Positions 50,801 through 56,171 are shown, counted from the first letter of the stretch. The stretch is DNA of 64,000 nt from Ypsolopha sequella (GCA_934047225.1 OW203984.1:4349201-4413200), one strand, 5' to 3'. Numbers and translations: made by a program. Notes: generated by a model from the letters alone, not told the origin.

Positions 50801-53800
50801 TAAATAGATAAACTTGATAGCTATAAATATAACATTTTATTCAATGGAACAATGACGCCCATGTGAAAAGTATTATTTTCTCCTATTTTGCCCTTTCAAG
50901 GACGCAGCGAGCGTCGTAACAGCCACCACGCGTTGTGCACTGATTTGAACGTTATTTCAATGTCGTTTCCGTCGATATTCATACAGCCAAACATCGAGCT
51001 GCTAATTTGGCGACGGTAATCGCCTTAAGTTGTAGTACATAAGTAATGTCCAATCATATCAGCTGCAGTTTTCCCATTCTGTCGTAGTGAATAGGGCGCT
51101 CAGGTTCGAAGTTAGTAATCTGAGCACTGGATTTAATTATTGAGCTTCGTGATCCGGTTGTAAATGTAAATATTGTAGAAAAAGTTTTCTTGCTCGTTAT
51201 CTTTCGTTTAATACATCTAGTAAGTAGTTGAGTTTGTTTGTTGAGTAGTTTTTTCTCGCTGTGTCGTTTTTGATCCACAATCAGAGTCGTCGTGCGCTTC
51301 TGGTTTGGAGTCCACGGGAAGGGGCACCAGTTTGACAATTGGCCGTTTGATCACGCCAGTTTGAGCTTTCACCGCTGTAACTCGGACGTAGCCATCTATC
51401 CCGGGATGAAGTTCCAATACTCGCCCCATGCCCCATTTTCCAGGTGGCAAGTTGTTGTCTTTGATCAGCACAATATCATCTTTCTGTATGTTTTTTATCG
51501 CCTTATTCCATTTGCTTCGAACTTGTAGTTGAGTAAGGTATTCATTGGACCAGCTTTTCCAAAATTGTTGTAGCAAGCATATGTTCTGTTTGTTGTCATC
51601 TTCTCCGTAAAGTTAAATTTCTTACATCATTGTAGTTGGATAATGGCAGCGTCATTGTTGAACTTCCAGTATGGAAGTGACAGGATGCCAGAATGACAGA
51701 ATTGACTAATAGGAATACACCGAAAACCAGCATTTGCTGAGCGTATGACCTGCTGTCAGAACAAATTTTAATATATTATGTCTACTCGAAAAGCCATTAT
51801 TTTGTTTAATTTTAAATAATATATAAGTCTAGATAAGTATATTTTTATGTGGTCTACGTTTTTCTTTTTTACTATTGCTTTTCTTTTGTTTTGTGTTTTG
51901 TATTTATTTGTTTTGATAATAACACCTATTTTCTTTCTTTTTATTCTTTCAAATTATTACATTAAATAAAATTAAAAAACTGATCAAGTGCTAGTAGCTG
52001 TCGCGCCCTGAGGGTTCTGTACCATTATATAATTAAATGAGACTTGAGGATAATTCATGATTTATATAAAAACGGCTCACCTCAATGAGGCGTAACGTCG
52101 TCGCGTAAACGTCTTTACTCGCCCAGATGAAGGCAGTCTAAATCTGCTGAAACTGGTCGGCTTTCCCGATCATAACACGTATTGAGGTGTTCTGTACCAT
52201 TCTTAGAACATGATGAAAATTGTAACAAATAATACAAATCGTGCATTTACCTATAAAATGCAAAAACTGCAAAACTAATATGCCACACAGAATGAGAAAT
52301 TTAAAACTTTCATATTTATTCTTTCACTTGTAGAGTGTTATTATTGGTATGTCAAATTGGATTAGTTTACTGTTGTTTACAGGGTATTAGGACGAGAGAA
52401 AGATAGGCAGAGCCGCATTATAGGATGTGGAGGCCCCTGGGCAACAACGAAGTCTTCTTTGATTCAAGATCGATCATATATTCGCTGTTTCCATAAGTGA
52501 ATGAATGAATATGTTTATTTATTTCAAAGATAACTTAATCTAAATACATCCCACAAAACCAAGTAGAAATTTGGTTTGTCTGTGGGGAGGGAGTCGCACT
52601 TCTTTTTCTATAAATTAGATAGTTATGTACTAAATTGTAAGTAGTTAGGTACATTAATAGTAAATAATAAAATGCCATTTTATTCTGTCAGTGTTTTCAT
52701 GTTTTGTAAAAGGTAAGTTTTATATAACTTCGCGAATTTATTTTAATTTTGTTCAGATCTTATATGAATAGGCATTTCATTGGAATTTTGCGCTTCAACA
52801 TTCTGCCGCCAAAATAGTTATTCACTTTTACAGTTTCATATATCCCTTGCGCAGCAGTATGCAAGTGCTCATGTGTATTACTATAACAAAAAACAAAACT
52901 AAGAATACCCACAATAACATTATCTTATTGTTATAATTCGTGTTTTTTGGCAATTGTGTAATAAAACTTGCTAAATAACAAGCTTTCCAAATTTTTGTAC
53001 TTGTCACGCCAGTATAGTTCGCCATTTTGACGCTTCGCATACAGTCCACGAAAATCAATATTTTAAATTAATTGGCGGAGTCACTATTGTGGGGGCCCCT
53101 CTATTGTGGAGGCCCGGGGGCTGTAGCCCCGGTTGCCCTCCCCTAAATCCGGCCCTGAGATAGGTATGGCAATGGCATTAATTGGTAAAGAGTGTTGTCT
53201 GACCAACTCTCTTTTAAAAGAAGAAAGTATTGTTTTCAGGACTAAGTTTTAAAAACAATAAACATGTTATATGATTAGGTCATGCTCTTTTTTTAAATCT
53301 GGCTTCTCTTTTTAAAATATCCACCCTTCAACACTGGTAGGACGCATCAGTTTCAACTTGATATCCCTCATGGGGCTGAGAAAAAGGGTCTTGACATATG
53401 GACATTGACAAACAGACAAGAACAACAAAATGATCCTATAAGGACTCTGTTTTTAAAGTTTGAGGTACGTAACCGTAAAAAATAGGGAAGCTACAATAAT
53501 TCCAATAAAGTCTTTTCTTGCAAAAAAAACTGGCTCCAGCAAATTGGAATTTTGGGTTAAACACTAATTCTAAATTCGAAGTGGGGGCGATTAATGGTCC
53601 TGCATGGACACTCCGCTACCGTGAGTATTGTGCACTTCCCCCGGTCAGTCACCGGTTAAACAAACAAAGGTTTAAAACCTAAAGACAAAATTAAGTAATA
53701 CCTAGGCTAACATGATCCTTGACTTCCTCCGCCACTTGTTCAGCAGTGAGCCCTTTCTCTGGAAGTACCCGTCTGACGGTCACTCCGGACAGCCTCTTTG

Positions 53801-55351
53801 TGACATCCTTCCTGAAGTCGCTATTAATTTCTGCCATCTTCTCTTCAATCTTGCGACGGACTATTGGGACTTGGCGCAGCCATCTAAAGAATTCCTTGCG
53901 AAGTCTTGTTGAGACACCTGTATAAATAAAATTAATTAAGTATATTTATTTATGACTACTGTAGATAAGCATCATAGTCATCAAGTTCTATATAAATTAT
54001 TTATATTAAAATATACAAATATTTTAATAGACACAACTACCTATTATCATTTTGTACATTCACTGTAGCCGATTCTGAAGGCTTTAACTTTAGTTTTAGT
54101 GCTGTCAAAACTAAATTTTCATCGTTGCACAATAGTTCATAAGTGTGAAGAACAGAAGCTAAATTACTTTGGAAAAATTTAAGTCTTGACAGCACTAAAA
54201 CTAAAGTTAAAGCCTTCAGAATCGGCTTTATTGTCATTTTTATGGTGAATTCAATTCAAATTGAAATTTATTTATTAACAGGACAAAAACAAAGATTGGC
54301 GTTCTCTAGTCCCCACAGTAGGATTCCCTGGGTGGTGGGGACTAGCTTCCTTTACTCGTCTCTTACATAACTTTGGTGTTCCCTGCTGCTAGTTTGCTGA
54401 TTATACAAAATTATAAACACAGATCTTGACTACAATAAATTACTCAGTTACCATTAATTACATTGAATTTAAAATTATAATAAATTGGTTGAAATATGAA
54501 TTTACATCTAATATGAATTATATTGCTCAATTAAAATTAAATAAAAATTAAATTTAAAATGTCAATCAAATTATAAATTAATCACAAAATTAGGATAAAA
54601 AAAAATTAAGATACAAAATTAGGATTACAAAATAAAAATAAAATAATAAATAAAATTACAGTTTGAGAATTTAAAATAATGAATTTGAAGCTCACACTGA
54701 TACAATTTATTTGGAATAGGGTAGGTGATGAAAGAGGGTGTAAGGGTGTGTGTGTGTGTGTAAAGGTGTATGCAGGTGTGTGGGTGTGTAATAGTGTATG
54801 AGTGTGTGAGGGTGTGTGTGTAATTTATGATAGAGATCAATTTCAGTCTAGTTGAAGGTGAAGCATAGTTCGTATGCTTAGTTTAGTTTTTTATTGAACT
54901 GGGTGTACCTATCCATTAATTTTGTTTTCACAAATGGGATAATCATTACAGTAAAAAACGGTTGGAGTGTATAAAAGGGGGCACTATGGGAAAAAAGACT
55001 TAGAAAATTTTCACTTGGGTGCCGCCAGGTCAGTGTCGTTTAAAAGTTTTAAAAGAAACATATGTCACAACATGAATTCCTGAGGGGATGACAGAGGTAT
55101 TCCTAAATGTGATGTGAAATGCAAGTCATTCGGGTGACTCAGTGGGTAGTTTATTTATACACTCACATGTATAAATAAACTGCCTACTATGTCCTATACA
55201 CTACAATCTACTTACTTTCTCGTCCATTATACAGGTTATGGGCCCAAACTAGGGCTAGGACTGAAGACGCAGTTAAAGTAACAATCTGCCATGGCTCCCG
55301 GCCCTCCAGCAACTTGTTCACAGCTTTCAGGGGGTGTGGACGTTCACTCAT
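20712..55351 (-). CDS. Sply: sphingosine-1-phosphate lyase, ten coding exons
   Basis: Encodes the PLP-dependent ER enzyme that cleaves sphingosine-1-phosphate to hexadecenal and phosphoethanolamine, the exit step of sphingolipid breakdown. Ten exons with GT-AG introns join in phase to 1623 nt, 540 residues plus stop, close to the usual animal length. Seen in the sequence: an N-terminal membrane segment (about residues 21-38, rich in L, A and V); a PLP phosphate-loop motif TGGTES (190-195); VDACLGGF with the PLP-pyridine Asp at about 298; and SADTHK with the Schiff-base Lys 335 as the last codon of exon 5, followed by YGYAPKG in exon 6. The end reads MAIYGVAQ... as in insect orthologues. Introns range from about 1.1 to 10.4 kb and are full of mobile elements. 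No broken codons were seen. Divergent neighbour of Rsu1. Confidence 0.96.
21216..21905. mobile_element. TA-type MITE nested in foldback arm
   Basis: The ends CAGTGGAGACCACATCAA and TTGATGCGGTCTCCACT are inverted. Comparing the intact left foldback arm with the broken right arm shows insertion at a TA dinucleotide, the target of Tc1/mariner-type elements. It is itself broken by the hAT-like insertion at 21224-21796. Confidence 0.6.
21224..21796. mobile_element. hAT-like MITE, innermost of the nest
   Basis: CAGTGGAG flanks both sides (21216-21223 and 21797-21804), an 8-bp target duplication. The ends CATGGCCGTAGCTAG and CTAGCTACAGCCCTG are imperfect inverted repeats with a following run of nine G. 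Eight-bp duplication and a CA...TG terminus fit the hAT superfamily. No transposase is present. Confidence 0.75.
22245..22514. mobile_element. MITE with TATACAAGGTGA ends
   Basis: 270 bp. The ends TATACAAGGTGA and TCACCTTGTATA are perfect inverted repeats, and similarity continues about 70 bp inward (CCAAATTCATACT, TTGGTAAGTGATCAG). A related copy is at 34188-34449. Non-coding. Confidence 0.7.
22630..23915 (+). repeat. 400-bp dispersed repeat, copy 2, split by hAT-like insertion
   Basis: The left piece (to 22654) ends ...CATGTGCTCGTAAA and the right piece resumes at 23537 with CTCGTAAAGGCCC. Together they match 16930-17335. The intervening 882 bp is a later insertion. Confidence 0.75.
22655..23536. 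mobile_element. hAT-like non-autonomous element rich in TATCCGG repeats
   Basis: Flanked by an exact 8-bp duplication CTCGTAAA (22647-22654 and 23537-23544). The ends are TAGAGATGAAACGGATA and its inverse. Both subterminal regions carry many CCGGATA/TATCCGG words (about 22670-22765 and 23435-23520). Such arrays are typical transposase-binding subterminal repeats of hAT elements. No transposase reading frame remains. Confidence 0.8.
23962..24082 (-). CDS. Sply: Sply coding exon 9
   Basis: Residues 464-504, including [18 protein letters not shown], which matches the lyase family block before the C-terminal helix. Acceptor CACCACAG, donor AAG|GTACAT. GC-rich against AT-rich introns. Confidence 0.93.
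24083..25990. other. Sply intron 8, non-coding part
   Basis: AT-rich intronic sequence. An 86-codon open frame at 25083-25343 has no recognisable motif and may be chance or a TE fragment. CACTATCTATCTCACT-type words recur near 25325-25440. Nothing else is supported. Confidence 0.4.
25991..27755. repeat. 1.77-kb foldback element in Sply intron 8
   Basis: The left arm (about 25991-26455) begins CTTGGGATAAATCGCCAAG and the right arm (about 27215-27755) ends CTTGGCAATTTATCCCAAG. Arms of about 0.5 kb share blocks such as AATTAATCCTAAAAGAG and TTCAATGTGGCGATA in inverse order, with moderate divergence. A second shorter inverted repeat lies within (about 26895-26965 versus 27080-27150, AAAATACAACTTTTAG type). 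A single left end of the same family occurs at about 31826-31880. Confidence 0.65.
28836..29475 (+). repeat. LINE 3' end, copy 2, split by TTAA element
   Basis: Matches 241-508: GTCTAGAC..., GACTTAGTGTGGGGTCTGCT, then after the insertion ATGAGAAATAAATAATTTTTGTCT. It is a truncated LINE tail in plus orientation, within an intron of the minus-strand gene Sply. Confidence 0.55.
28924..29317. mobile_element. palindromic TTAA-type MITE nested in LINE tail
   Basis: TTAA stands at both ends (28920-28923 and 29318-29321). The terminal blocks GAACCCGGTCCG and CGGAGCGGGTTC are inverted. The two halves are long imperfect inverted repeats (CCAAGGACATACACCA versus TGGTGTATGTCTTTGG). piggyBac-like target choice. 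Non-coding. Confidence 0.7.
29480..30160 (-). pseudogene. LINE reverse-transcriptase ORF C-terminal end plus 3'UTR
   Basis: On the minus strand, 30044-29820 encodes [16 protein letters not shown] and a lysine-rich end, the usual finish of a jockey/CR1-like LINE second reading frame. A non-coding A-rich 3'UTR follows to about 29480. The copy is 5'-truncated. It is related in plan, not in sequence, to the LINE end at 44221-47613. Confidence 0.65.
30164..30556 (-). repeat. 400-bp dispersed repeat, copy 3 (inverted)
   Basis: Reverse orientation of 16930-17335, from AATAGTAGTTTATGC to GAGCACATGCATTGAAAA. It has a small deletion in the central palindrome (GAGCGTAGCGACTG). Confidence 0.75.
31298..31444 (-). 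CDS. Sply: Sply coding exon 8
   Basis: Residues 415-463, beginning [13 protein letters not shown]. Acceptor ATTTCAG, donor GG|GTATGT. The reading frame enters and leaves in phase 2 and joins exons 7 and 9 without a shift. Confidence 0.93.
31610..31722 (-). mobile_element. tRNA-derived SINE head
   Basis: On the minus strand 31722-31648 resembles a whole tRNA: A-box TAGCTCAGAGG (31704-31714), B-box GGTTCGATTCC (31660-31670) and an anticodon-arm-like TCGC...GCGA hairpin. The acceptor ends do not pair well, and similar tail sequence (AGTAAATCTG...GAGGAGCT) recurs at 32995-33030, so it is a SINE or tRNA pseudogene and not a working tRNA. Confidence 0.6.
31826..32180. other. foldback-family end followed by a GC-rich island
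   Basis: About 31826-31880 repeats the GATAAATCGCCAAGTGTT end of the foldback family at 25991. Then 31945-32110 is strikingly GC-rich (GGGCGGGCGCTGCGCGGCAG and on). Open frames exist on the plus strand, but I recognise no protein and see no splice signals. It is probably a transposon piece. Confidence 0.35.
32398..32745 (+). mobile_element. hAT-like MITE, GGGCCGGATTTAG family, 3'-truncated
   Basis: Starts CAGGGCCGGATTTAGGG and follows the reverse complement of 52408-53157 up to about 32740, where similarity stops after GAATCAAAGAAG. The far terminus is missing. Confidence 0.65.
32746..33780. other. Sply intron 7, mostly unannotated
   Basis: AT-rich. A fragment of the SINE tail (AGTAAATCTGTATATGAGGAGC) lies at about 32998-33022. 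At 33060-33420 a repeat-like block ends CATGCCCGTGCGAAGC(A)GGGCGGGTCGCTAGT, a motif common at ends of dispersed lepidopteran repeats. No gene. Confidence 0.4.
33796..33913 (-). CDS. Sply: Sply coding exon 7
   Basis: Residues 376-414, including [15 protein letters not shown]. Acceptor TTCGTAG. The donor is GA|GTTAGT, chosen over nearby GT sites because it keeps phase with exon 8 and the conserved ERE-IRKV junction. Confidence 0.9.
34188..34449. mobile_element. MITE related to 22245-22514
   Basis: Inverted ends AAGGTGACATTAATTTATG and CATAAATTAATTCCACC, with inner CCAAATTCATACTGAAG versus CTTCGGTATGAATTTGG. Shares the GGTAAGTG block with the copy at 22245. More decayed than that copy. Confidence 0.6.
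35145..35320 (-). repeat. LINE reading-frame fragment, copy a
   Basis: Reverse complement of the 35860-36075 fragment (CAGATTTCCATCTGCTACGAT, GCTCTTCTACTCCGGGTAC). No intact frame. Confidence 0.55.
35860..36075 (+). pseudogene. LINE reading-frame fragment, copy b
   Basis: Plus-strand open text contains [21 protein letters not shown] followed by SAYPSGG. DRxxWK...AYP is a typical C-terminal pattern of RTE-like LINE proteins in Lepidoptera. It is a short relic in Sply intron 6, with a second inverted copy 0.7 kb away. Confidence 0.5.
36138..36258 (-). CDS. Sply: Sply coding exon 6
   Basis: Residues 336-375. It starts [20 protein letters not shown], immediately after the catalytic Lys, and contains [14 protein letters not shown]. 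Acceptor ATTCCAG, donor ACG|GTACGG. Confidence 0.94.
36259..37474. other. Sply intron 5, nothing recognised
   Basis: 1.2 kb of intron. Open frames at 36576-36869 (minus) and 36670-36855 (plus) overlap each other and match no family I know. The sequence around 36600-36850 may be a mobile-element relic. CAAGGTACGTGCCT(A/C)TATTGTTCAA is partly repeated near 37180-37225. Confidence 0.4.
37475..37684 (-). CDS. Sply: Sply coding exon 5 with the PLP lysine
   Basis: Residues 266-335. Contains [23 protein letters not shown] (Asp at about 298 for the cofactor ring) and SISADTHK, with catalytic Lys 335 as its last codon. Acceptor ATCCGCAG, donor AAG|GTTTGT. Confidence 0.95.
38262..38361 (-). repeat. 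RTE-like LINE tail fragment
   Basis: Similar to 7023-7390: AATCCATCAATCAGTTTGG, ACTGTTGGACAAAGGCCTTTCC, then CCTGGAAGAAACTCCCATACTC. Decayed and short. Confidence 0.45.
38605..38769 (+). CDS. small open frame, 54 residues, unrecognised
   Basis: Begins [15 protein letters not shown] and ends VKRKER before TAA. Cysteine pairs (CETC, and a later C...C) hint at a small zinc-binding start such as a transposase or LINE N-terminus, but nothing downstream continues it. It lies antisense in Sply intron 4, so it is most likely a mobile-element relic. Confidence 0.25.
   Translation: MEKFTCETCDDGLVCLTKLKNQAIGKLSFEEKRKVIIQGRCIPELHSCVKRKER
39026..41332. mobile_element. 2.3-kb hAT-like element with a long palindrome inside
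   Basis: Flanked by the exact 8-bp duplication CTGTGCAC (39018-39025 and 41333-41340). The ends CAGAGCTGTCACATGGACC and GGTCCATATGACAGCTCTG are inverted with one mismatch. Subterminal clusters of GGTCCG/CGGACC words (about 39060-39200 and 41150-41310) look like transposase-binding sites. No transposase reading frame is left. The centre is occupied by a 1.3-kb inverted repeat. It sits in Sply intron 4. Confidence 0.8.
39411..40704. repeat. 1.3-kb palindrome (about 610-bp arms, 66-bp spacer)
   Basis: The left arm (39411-40021) and right arm (40088-40704) are near-perfect inverted copies. Matching blocks include AAGGTGGTACATCCCTAGGG, GTATCTCCTAAACGGCT and GACAAGGATTTTGACACTTTT. The spacer is 40022-40087. 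Open frames across it on both strands are by-products. Such a transcript would fold into a long hairpin. Confidence 0.85.
41787..42020 (-). CDS. Sply: Sply coding exon 4
   Basis: Residues 188-265. Starts [18 protein letters not shown], with TGGTES as the PLP phosphate-binding turn, and includes [16 protein letters not shown]. Acceptor GTTTTCAG, donor TTG|GTAAGT. Confidence 0.95.
42060..42387. mobile_element. hAT-like MITE, CAGTGGCGTAGC family
   Basis: The ends CAGTGGCGTAGCG and CACGCTACGCCACT are inverted and the left end carries a G run. CAGTGGCGTAGC termini are widespread in hAT MITEs of insects. Target duplication is not clear. It begins 40 bp upstream of Sply exon 4. Confidence 0.65.
42408..42545 (+). 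repeat. GGGTTCCGTACC-family fragment
   Basis: GGTTCCGTACCCAAAGGGTG, ACTAAGCCTCCGCTG and a CCGTCTGTC run match the copies at 4813-5390. 3'-truncated. Confidence 0.6.
42627..42768. repeat. short inverted-repeat element
   Basis: AAGCTTTTTTAGCAAAGTTTTG (left) and CAAAACTTTGCTTTAAAAGCTT (right) are inverted, with inner ATCCTGCAC versus GTGCAGGAT. Non-coding MITE-like hairpin. Confidence 0.55.
43090..43298 (-). CDS. Sply: Sply coding exon 3
   Basis: Residues 118-187, including [14 protein letters not shown], the substrate-side block [13 protein letters not shown] and [10 protein letters not shown]. Acceptor CGCCCCCAG, donor ACG|GTCAGT. Confidence 0.95.
43874..44050. mobile_element. MITE with about 65-bp inverted ends
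   Basis: CTCGTAGCATAG...GTTGAATCACAAGTGCGAGG (left) is inverted at right as CCTCGCACTTGTGATTCAAC...GTGCTACGAG. Very short loop. Non-coding. Confidence 0.65.
44221..44350 (+). pseudogene. LINE reading-frame C-terminal end, before the satellite
   Basis: The plus-strand frame reads [19 protein letters not shown] and then ELWN before a TGA. This is the jockey/CR1-like finish (FxVRAxxLWN...LP). The frame runs on into the first satellite monomer, where [11 protein letters not shown] and a stop follow. The satellite therefore begins inside a LINE. Confidence 0.65.
44351..47318 (+). repeat. 98-bp satellite array, 19 monomers, derived from LINE 3' end
   Basis: Monomers begin TTGACTGTCCCACTATTAGTC. 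Starts are at 44351, 44453, 44551 (interrupted), 45743, 45841, 45939, 46037, 46139, 46237, 46335, 46437, 46535, 46633, 46731, 46829, 46927, 47025, 47123 and 47221. Two sequence types alternate: type A (TTAAAACTAAAAGAG) and type B (TTAAAGCTACAAGAG). Some A units have a 4-bp insertion (102 bp) and some B units read CTTCAAG in place of CTTAAAG. A 298-bp trimer (A102-A-Bc) occurs three times, and a 196-bp A-B dimer occurs repeatedly. The monomer covers the last codons of a LINE frame and the start of its 3'UTR. Confidence 0.93.
44620..45711. mobile_element. Tc1/mariner-type element inserted in satellite monomer 3
   Basis: 1092 bp with perfect 38-bp inverted ends (44620-44657 and 45674-45711), starting AAGTCCCTTTCAATAGAATC. 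TA is duplicated (44618-44619 and 45712-45713), and removing the element restores an exact 98-bp monomer. On the minus strand, around 44950-44690, a broken frame has a helix-turn-helix-like segment ([19 protein letters not shown]), so it may be a decayed transposase copy. Confidence 0.85.
47319..47613 (+). repeat. LINE 3'UTR after the satellite
   Basis: Contains TTTGCTGGAAGAAATCTCTT, AGAGATAAGCTCGCCTCTGTAC and an ATCTGTGTACAATGAAGAATAC end, a 3'UTR layout common to insect jockey-like LINEs. It completes the LINE whose ORF end is at 44221-44350. Confidence 0.6.
48035..48522 (+). mobile_element. TTAA-type (piggyBac-like) MITE, copy 1
   Basis: TTAA at 48031-48034 and 48523-48526. Ends GGCGTATGACC and GTATTCATTCGCC. 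Matches the inverted copy at 50561-51024 (AAATAGGAGAAAATAATACTTTTCACATGG block). Non-coding. Confidence 0.7.
48527..48837. other. unassigned, possibly element 3' end
   Basis: Lies between the MITE and the envelope remnant, where a 3' LTR of the BEL element would be expected. A 66-codon plus-strand frame (48627-48827) with a [11 protein letters not shown] stretch has no recognised match. No second LTR copy was found in the window. Confidence 0.3.
48997..49359 (-). pseudogene. envelope-like protein, C-terminal part with membrane anchor
   Basis: The frame contains a hydrophobic membrane-spanning segment ([19 protein letters not shown]) followed by a cysteine-rich basic cytoplasmic tail, the expected finish of an insect retroelement envelope. 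It overlaps the preceding block in another frame, so at least one frameshift separates them. Confidence 0.6.
49280..49831 (-). pseudogene. envelope-like protein, middle ectodomain part
   Basis: 183 codons with many cysteines (C-rich stretch near its centre and end), as in the membrane-proximal ectodomain of baculovirus-F-like retroelement envelopes. It is separated from the 5' block by stops between 49832 and 50140 and from the 3' block by a frame change. Confidence 0.6.
50141..50578 (-). pseudogene. envelope-like protein, cleavage-site and fusion-peptide part
   Basis: Contains a furin-like basic run (SKRKKRG) directly followed by a glycine-rich hydrophobic segment and FGILD, the arrangement of the F-type fusion protein shared by insect errantiviruses and baculoviruses. 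A coiled-coil-like heptad region follows. Its 5' side is cut by the TTAA MITE at 50561. Degenerate. Confidence 0.65.
50561..51024 (-). mobile_element. TTAA-type MITE, copy 2, inserted in envelope remnant
   Basis: TTAA at 50557-50560 and 51025-51028. Inverted relative of 48035-48522, with the shared block CCATGTGAAAAGTATTATTT. Envelope coding sequence lies on both sides, so it inserted after the retroelement. Confidence 0.7.
51054..51338 (-). pseudogene. envelope-like protein, N-terminal part
   Basis: An open frame overlapping the end of integrase in a different frame. A short hydrophobic stretch is followed by text resembling the mature N-terminus of retroelement envelopes (a YDRMGKLQL segment). 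It ends at the edge of the inserted MITE. Assignment rests on position and weak similarity. Confidence 0.45.
51217..51690 (-). pseudogene. BEL/Pao integrase C-terminal end
   Basis: The open part (51576-51217) has [33 protein letters not shown] and [14 protein letters not shown], the same block set as at 1265-1963. Upstream text to about 51690 continues in another frame. The sequences differ enough that this is a different BEL/Pao family from the young copy at 835-3913. Confidence 0.75.
51691..52407. other. Sply intron 2, nothing recognised
   Basis: AT-rich sequence with a block that repeats TTCTGTACCATT (about 52015 and 52190). No reading frame, RNA or TIR structure supported. Confidence 0.4.
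52408..53157 (-). mobile_element. hAT-like MITE, GGGCCGGATTTAG family, with LINE insertion
   Basis: Ends CAGAGCCGCATTATAGG and CCTAAATCCGGCCCTG are imperfect inverted repeats. AGATAGG is duplicated (52401-52407 and 53158-53164). Reverse-orientation copy of 32398-32745. It contains a later LINE fragment at 52500-52862. Confidence 0.75.
52500..52862 (-). mobile_element. LINE 3' fragment nested in hAT-like MITE
   Basis: AAGTG is duplicated at 52495-52499 and 52863-52867. On the minus strand the insert ends in TTGAAATAAATAAACATATTCATTCATTC, a simple-repeat LINE tail. 5'-truncated. Confidence 0.6.
53702..53917 (-). CDS. Sply: Sply coding exon 2
   Basis: Residues 46-117, the linker after the membrane segment and the start of the soluble enzyme ([18 protein letters not shown], then [15 protein letters not shown]). 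Acceptor TTATACAG. The donor CTAG|GTATTA was chosen because it keeps phase with exon 3. Confidence 0.93.
54067..54227. mobile_element. 161-bp MITE with 46-bp inverted ends
   Basis: AGCCGATTCTGAAGGCTTTA... at left and its inverse ...TAAAGCCTTCAGAATCGGCT at right, with one or two mismatches in 46 bp. In Sply intron 1. Confidence 0.75.
54241..54480 (-). repeat. LINE 3' end
   Basis: Minus-strand tail AATAAATAAATTTCAATTTG preceded by a block with CCCCACCACCCAGGGAATCC. Typical truncated LINE end; family not assigned. Confidence 0.45.
54735..54822. repeat. GT-rich simple repeat
   Basis: Imperfect GTGTGTGTGT / GGTGTGTGG run. The minus-strand frame across it is a low-complexity artefact. Confidence 0.8.
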
Positions 55352-55356
55352 TGTAT
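55216..55356 (-). CDS. Sply: Sply first coding exon (start codon at 55351)
   Basis: Residues 1-45. [17 protein letters not shown] is followed by a hydrophobic segment ([17 protein letters not shown], residues 21-38) that would anchor the enzyme in the ER membrane. The acceptor CATCTCCAG lies just before the start codon, so the 5'UTR is split. Donor GAAA|GTAAGT. The start is the first ATG after the acceptor and matches family N-termini. Confidence 0.93.
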
Positions 55357-55542
55357 CTGGAGATGAAAAAAAAACATTTAATCAAACAACTTTGTTCTAA
55401 AAAGCAATTATGTAAAAAGTTTATTCCTTGAGCCCACACATTTACCATCTTGATCCTGTTAGAGATCAAAATACATTACTTACTTACTTTTTAATAAATT
55501 GCCTATGTGTAGTATCTATAAAGAATAAAAAAATCTACTTAC

Positions 55543-55610
55543 CTGTGGCTTGTACTTTGGATTGAATTTAATTGTTTATCAGTCAGTCTGTATAATCCGA
55601 AACTATCAAT
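55543..55610 (-). other. Sply: probable Sply 5'UTR exon
   Basis: A strong donor (CCACAG|GTAAGT) at 55542 pairs with the acceptor in front of the first coding exon, giving a 184-bp intron. The transcription start is not visible; the upper limit is a guess. Confidence 0.45.
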
Positions 55611-56045
55611 CAAGTTATTGTCAATTTTTAATCATAGAATAGCATTGTGATAGCAACAGAGATTAACGTTCAGTATAGACTGCTTGTAATTTAAAATACA
55701 AATGAAACTAAACAAGTAAGTATGTAAGAAAATTATTATCTGACTGAAAGAAATCACGTCTACTTCACTCACTGAAATGAAAAATGAAAATAAAGAAGAA
55801 GATAACAAATTAATATGAGGCTTGCGTGAAAGAGAAGAAAGACTGAAAGTTAACTGGAATTGACATTCCACCTCAGGGATGCGTTCATACACTAGGGATC
55901 GCGACACGGGTTCTAATGCCATCTCTGTCGCATGCGTTGAAAATTGTATACGGTATCCTGCTGTCAGTGTTGGAACCTGACGAAATTTTTAATTTATAAA
56001 CGGCTACCAGATTCTTTCAAATAAATTAGCGAGTCGATCAACAAA

Positions 56046-56143
56046 CCCTGCGGTCCGTAATAGAATTACAATGGATCATAAGCCATTCACTTCATACTTT
56101 CGTAATCGATTTTAGCGAAATAATTCTATTTCGGAACGCGGGG
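56046..56143 (+). mobile_element. 98-bp MITE, CCCTGCGGTCCG family
   Basis: Inverted ends CCCTGCGGTCCGTAATAGAA and TTCTATTTCGGAACGCGGGG. Contains CATTCACTTCATACTTTCG. The same unit occurs at 56172-56381 and 63500-63571. Confidence 0.75.
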
Positions 56144-56171
56144 AAAGACTAGCATATAGAGCCGCTATTAA

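Larger units (their letters stand above)
48838..51690 (-). mobile_element. BEL/Pao element remnant with envelope-like gene
   Basis: On the minus strand an integrase end (51576-51217) is followed by an envelope-like frame that overlaps it and runs to about 48997 with breaks. A TTAA MITE (50561-51024) splits the envelope region. Gag, protease and most of pol are absent, and no LTR pair is visible. Envelope capture is known in some insect BEL/Pao elements (roo-like). This copy is an inactive fossil in Sply intron 2. Confidence 0.7.

Noticed and set aside
54625..54840. 71-residue His/Thr-rich frame
   Set aside because: Translation of a GT-rich simple repeat.
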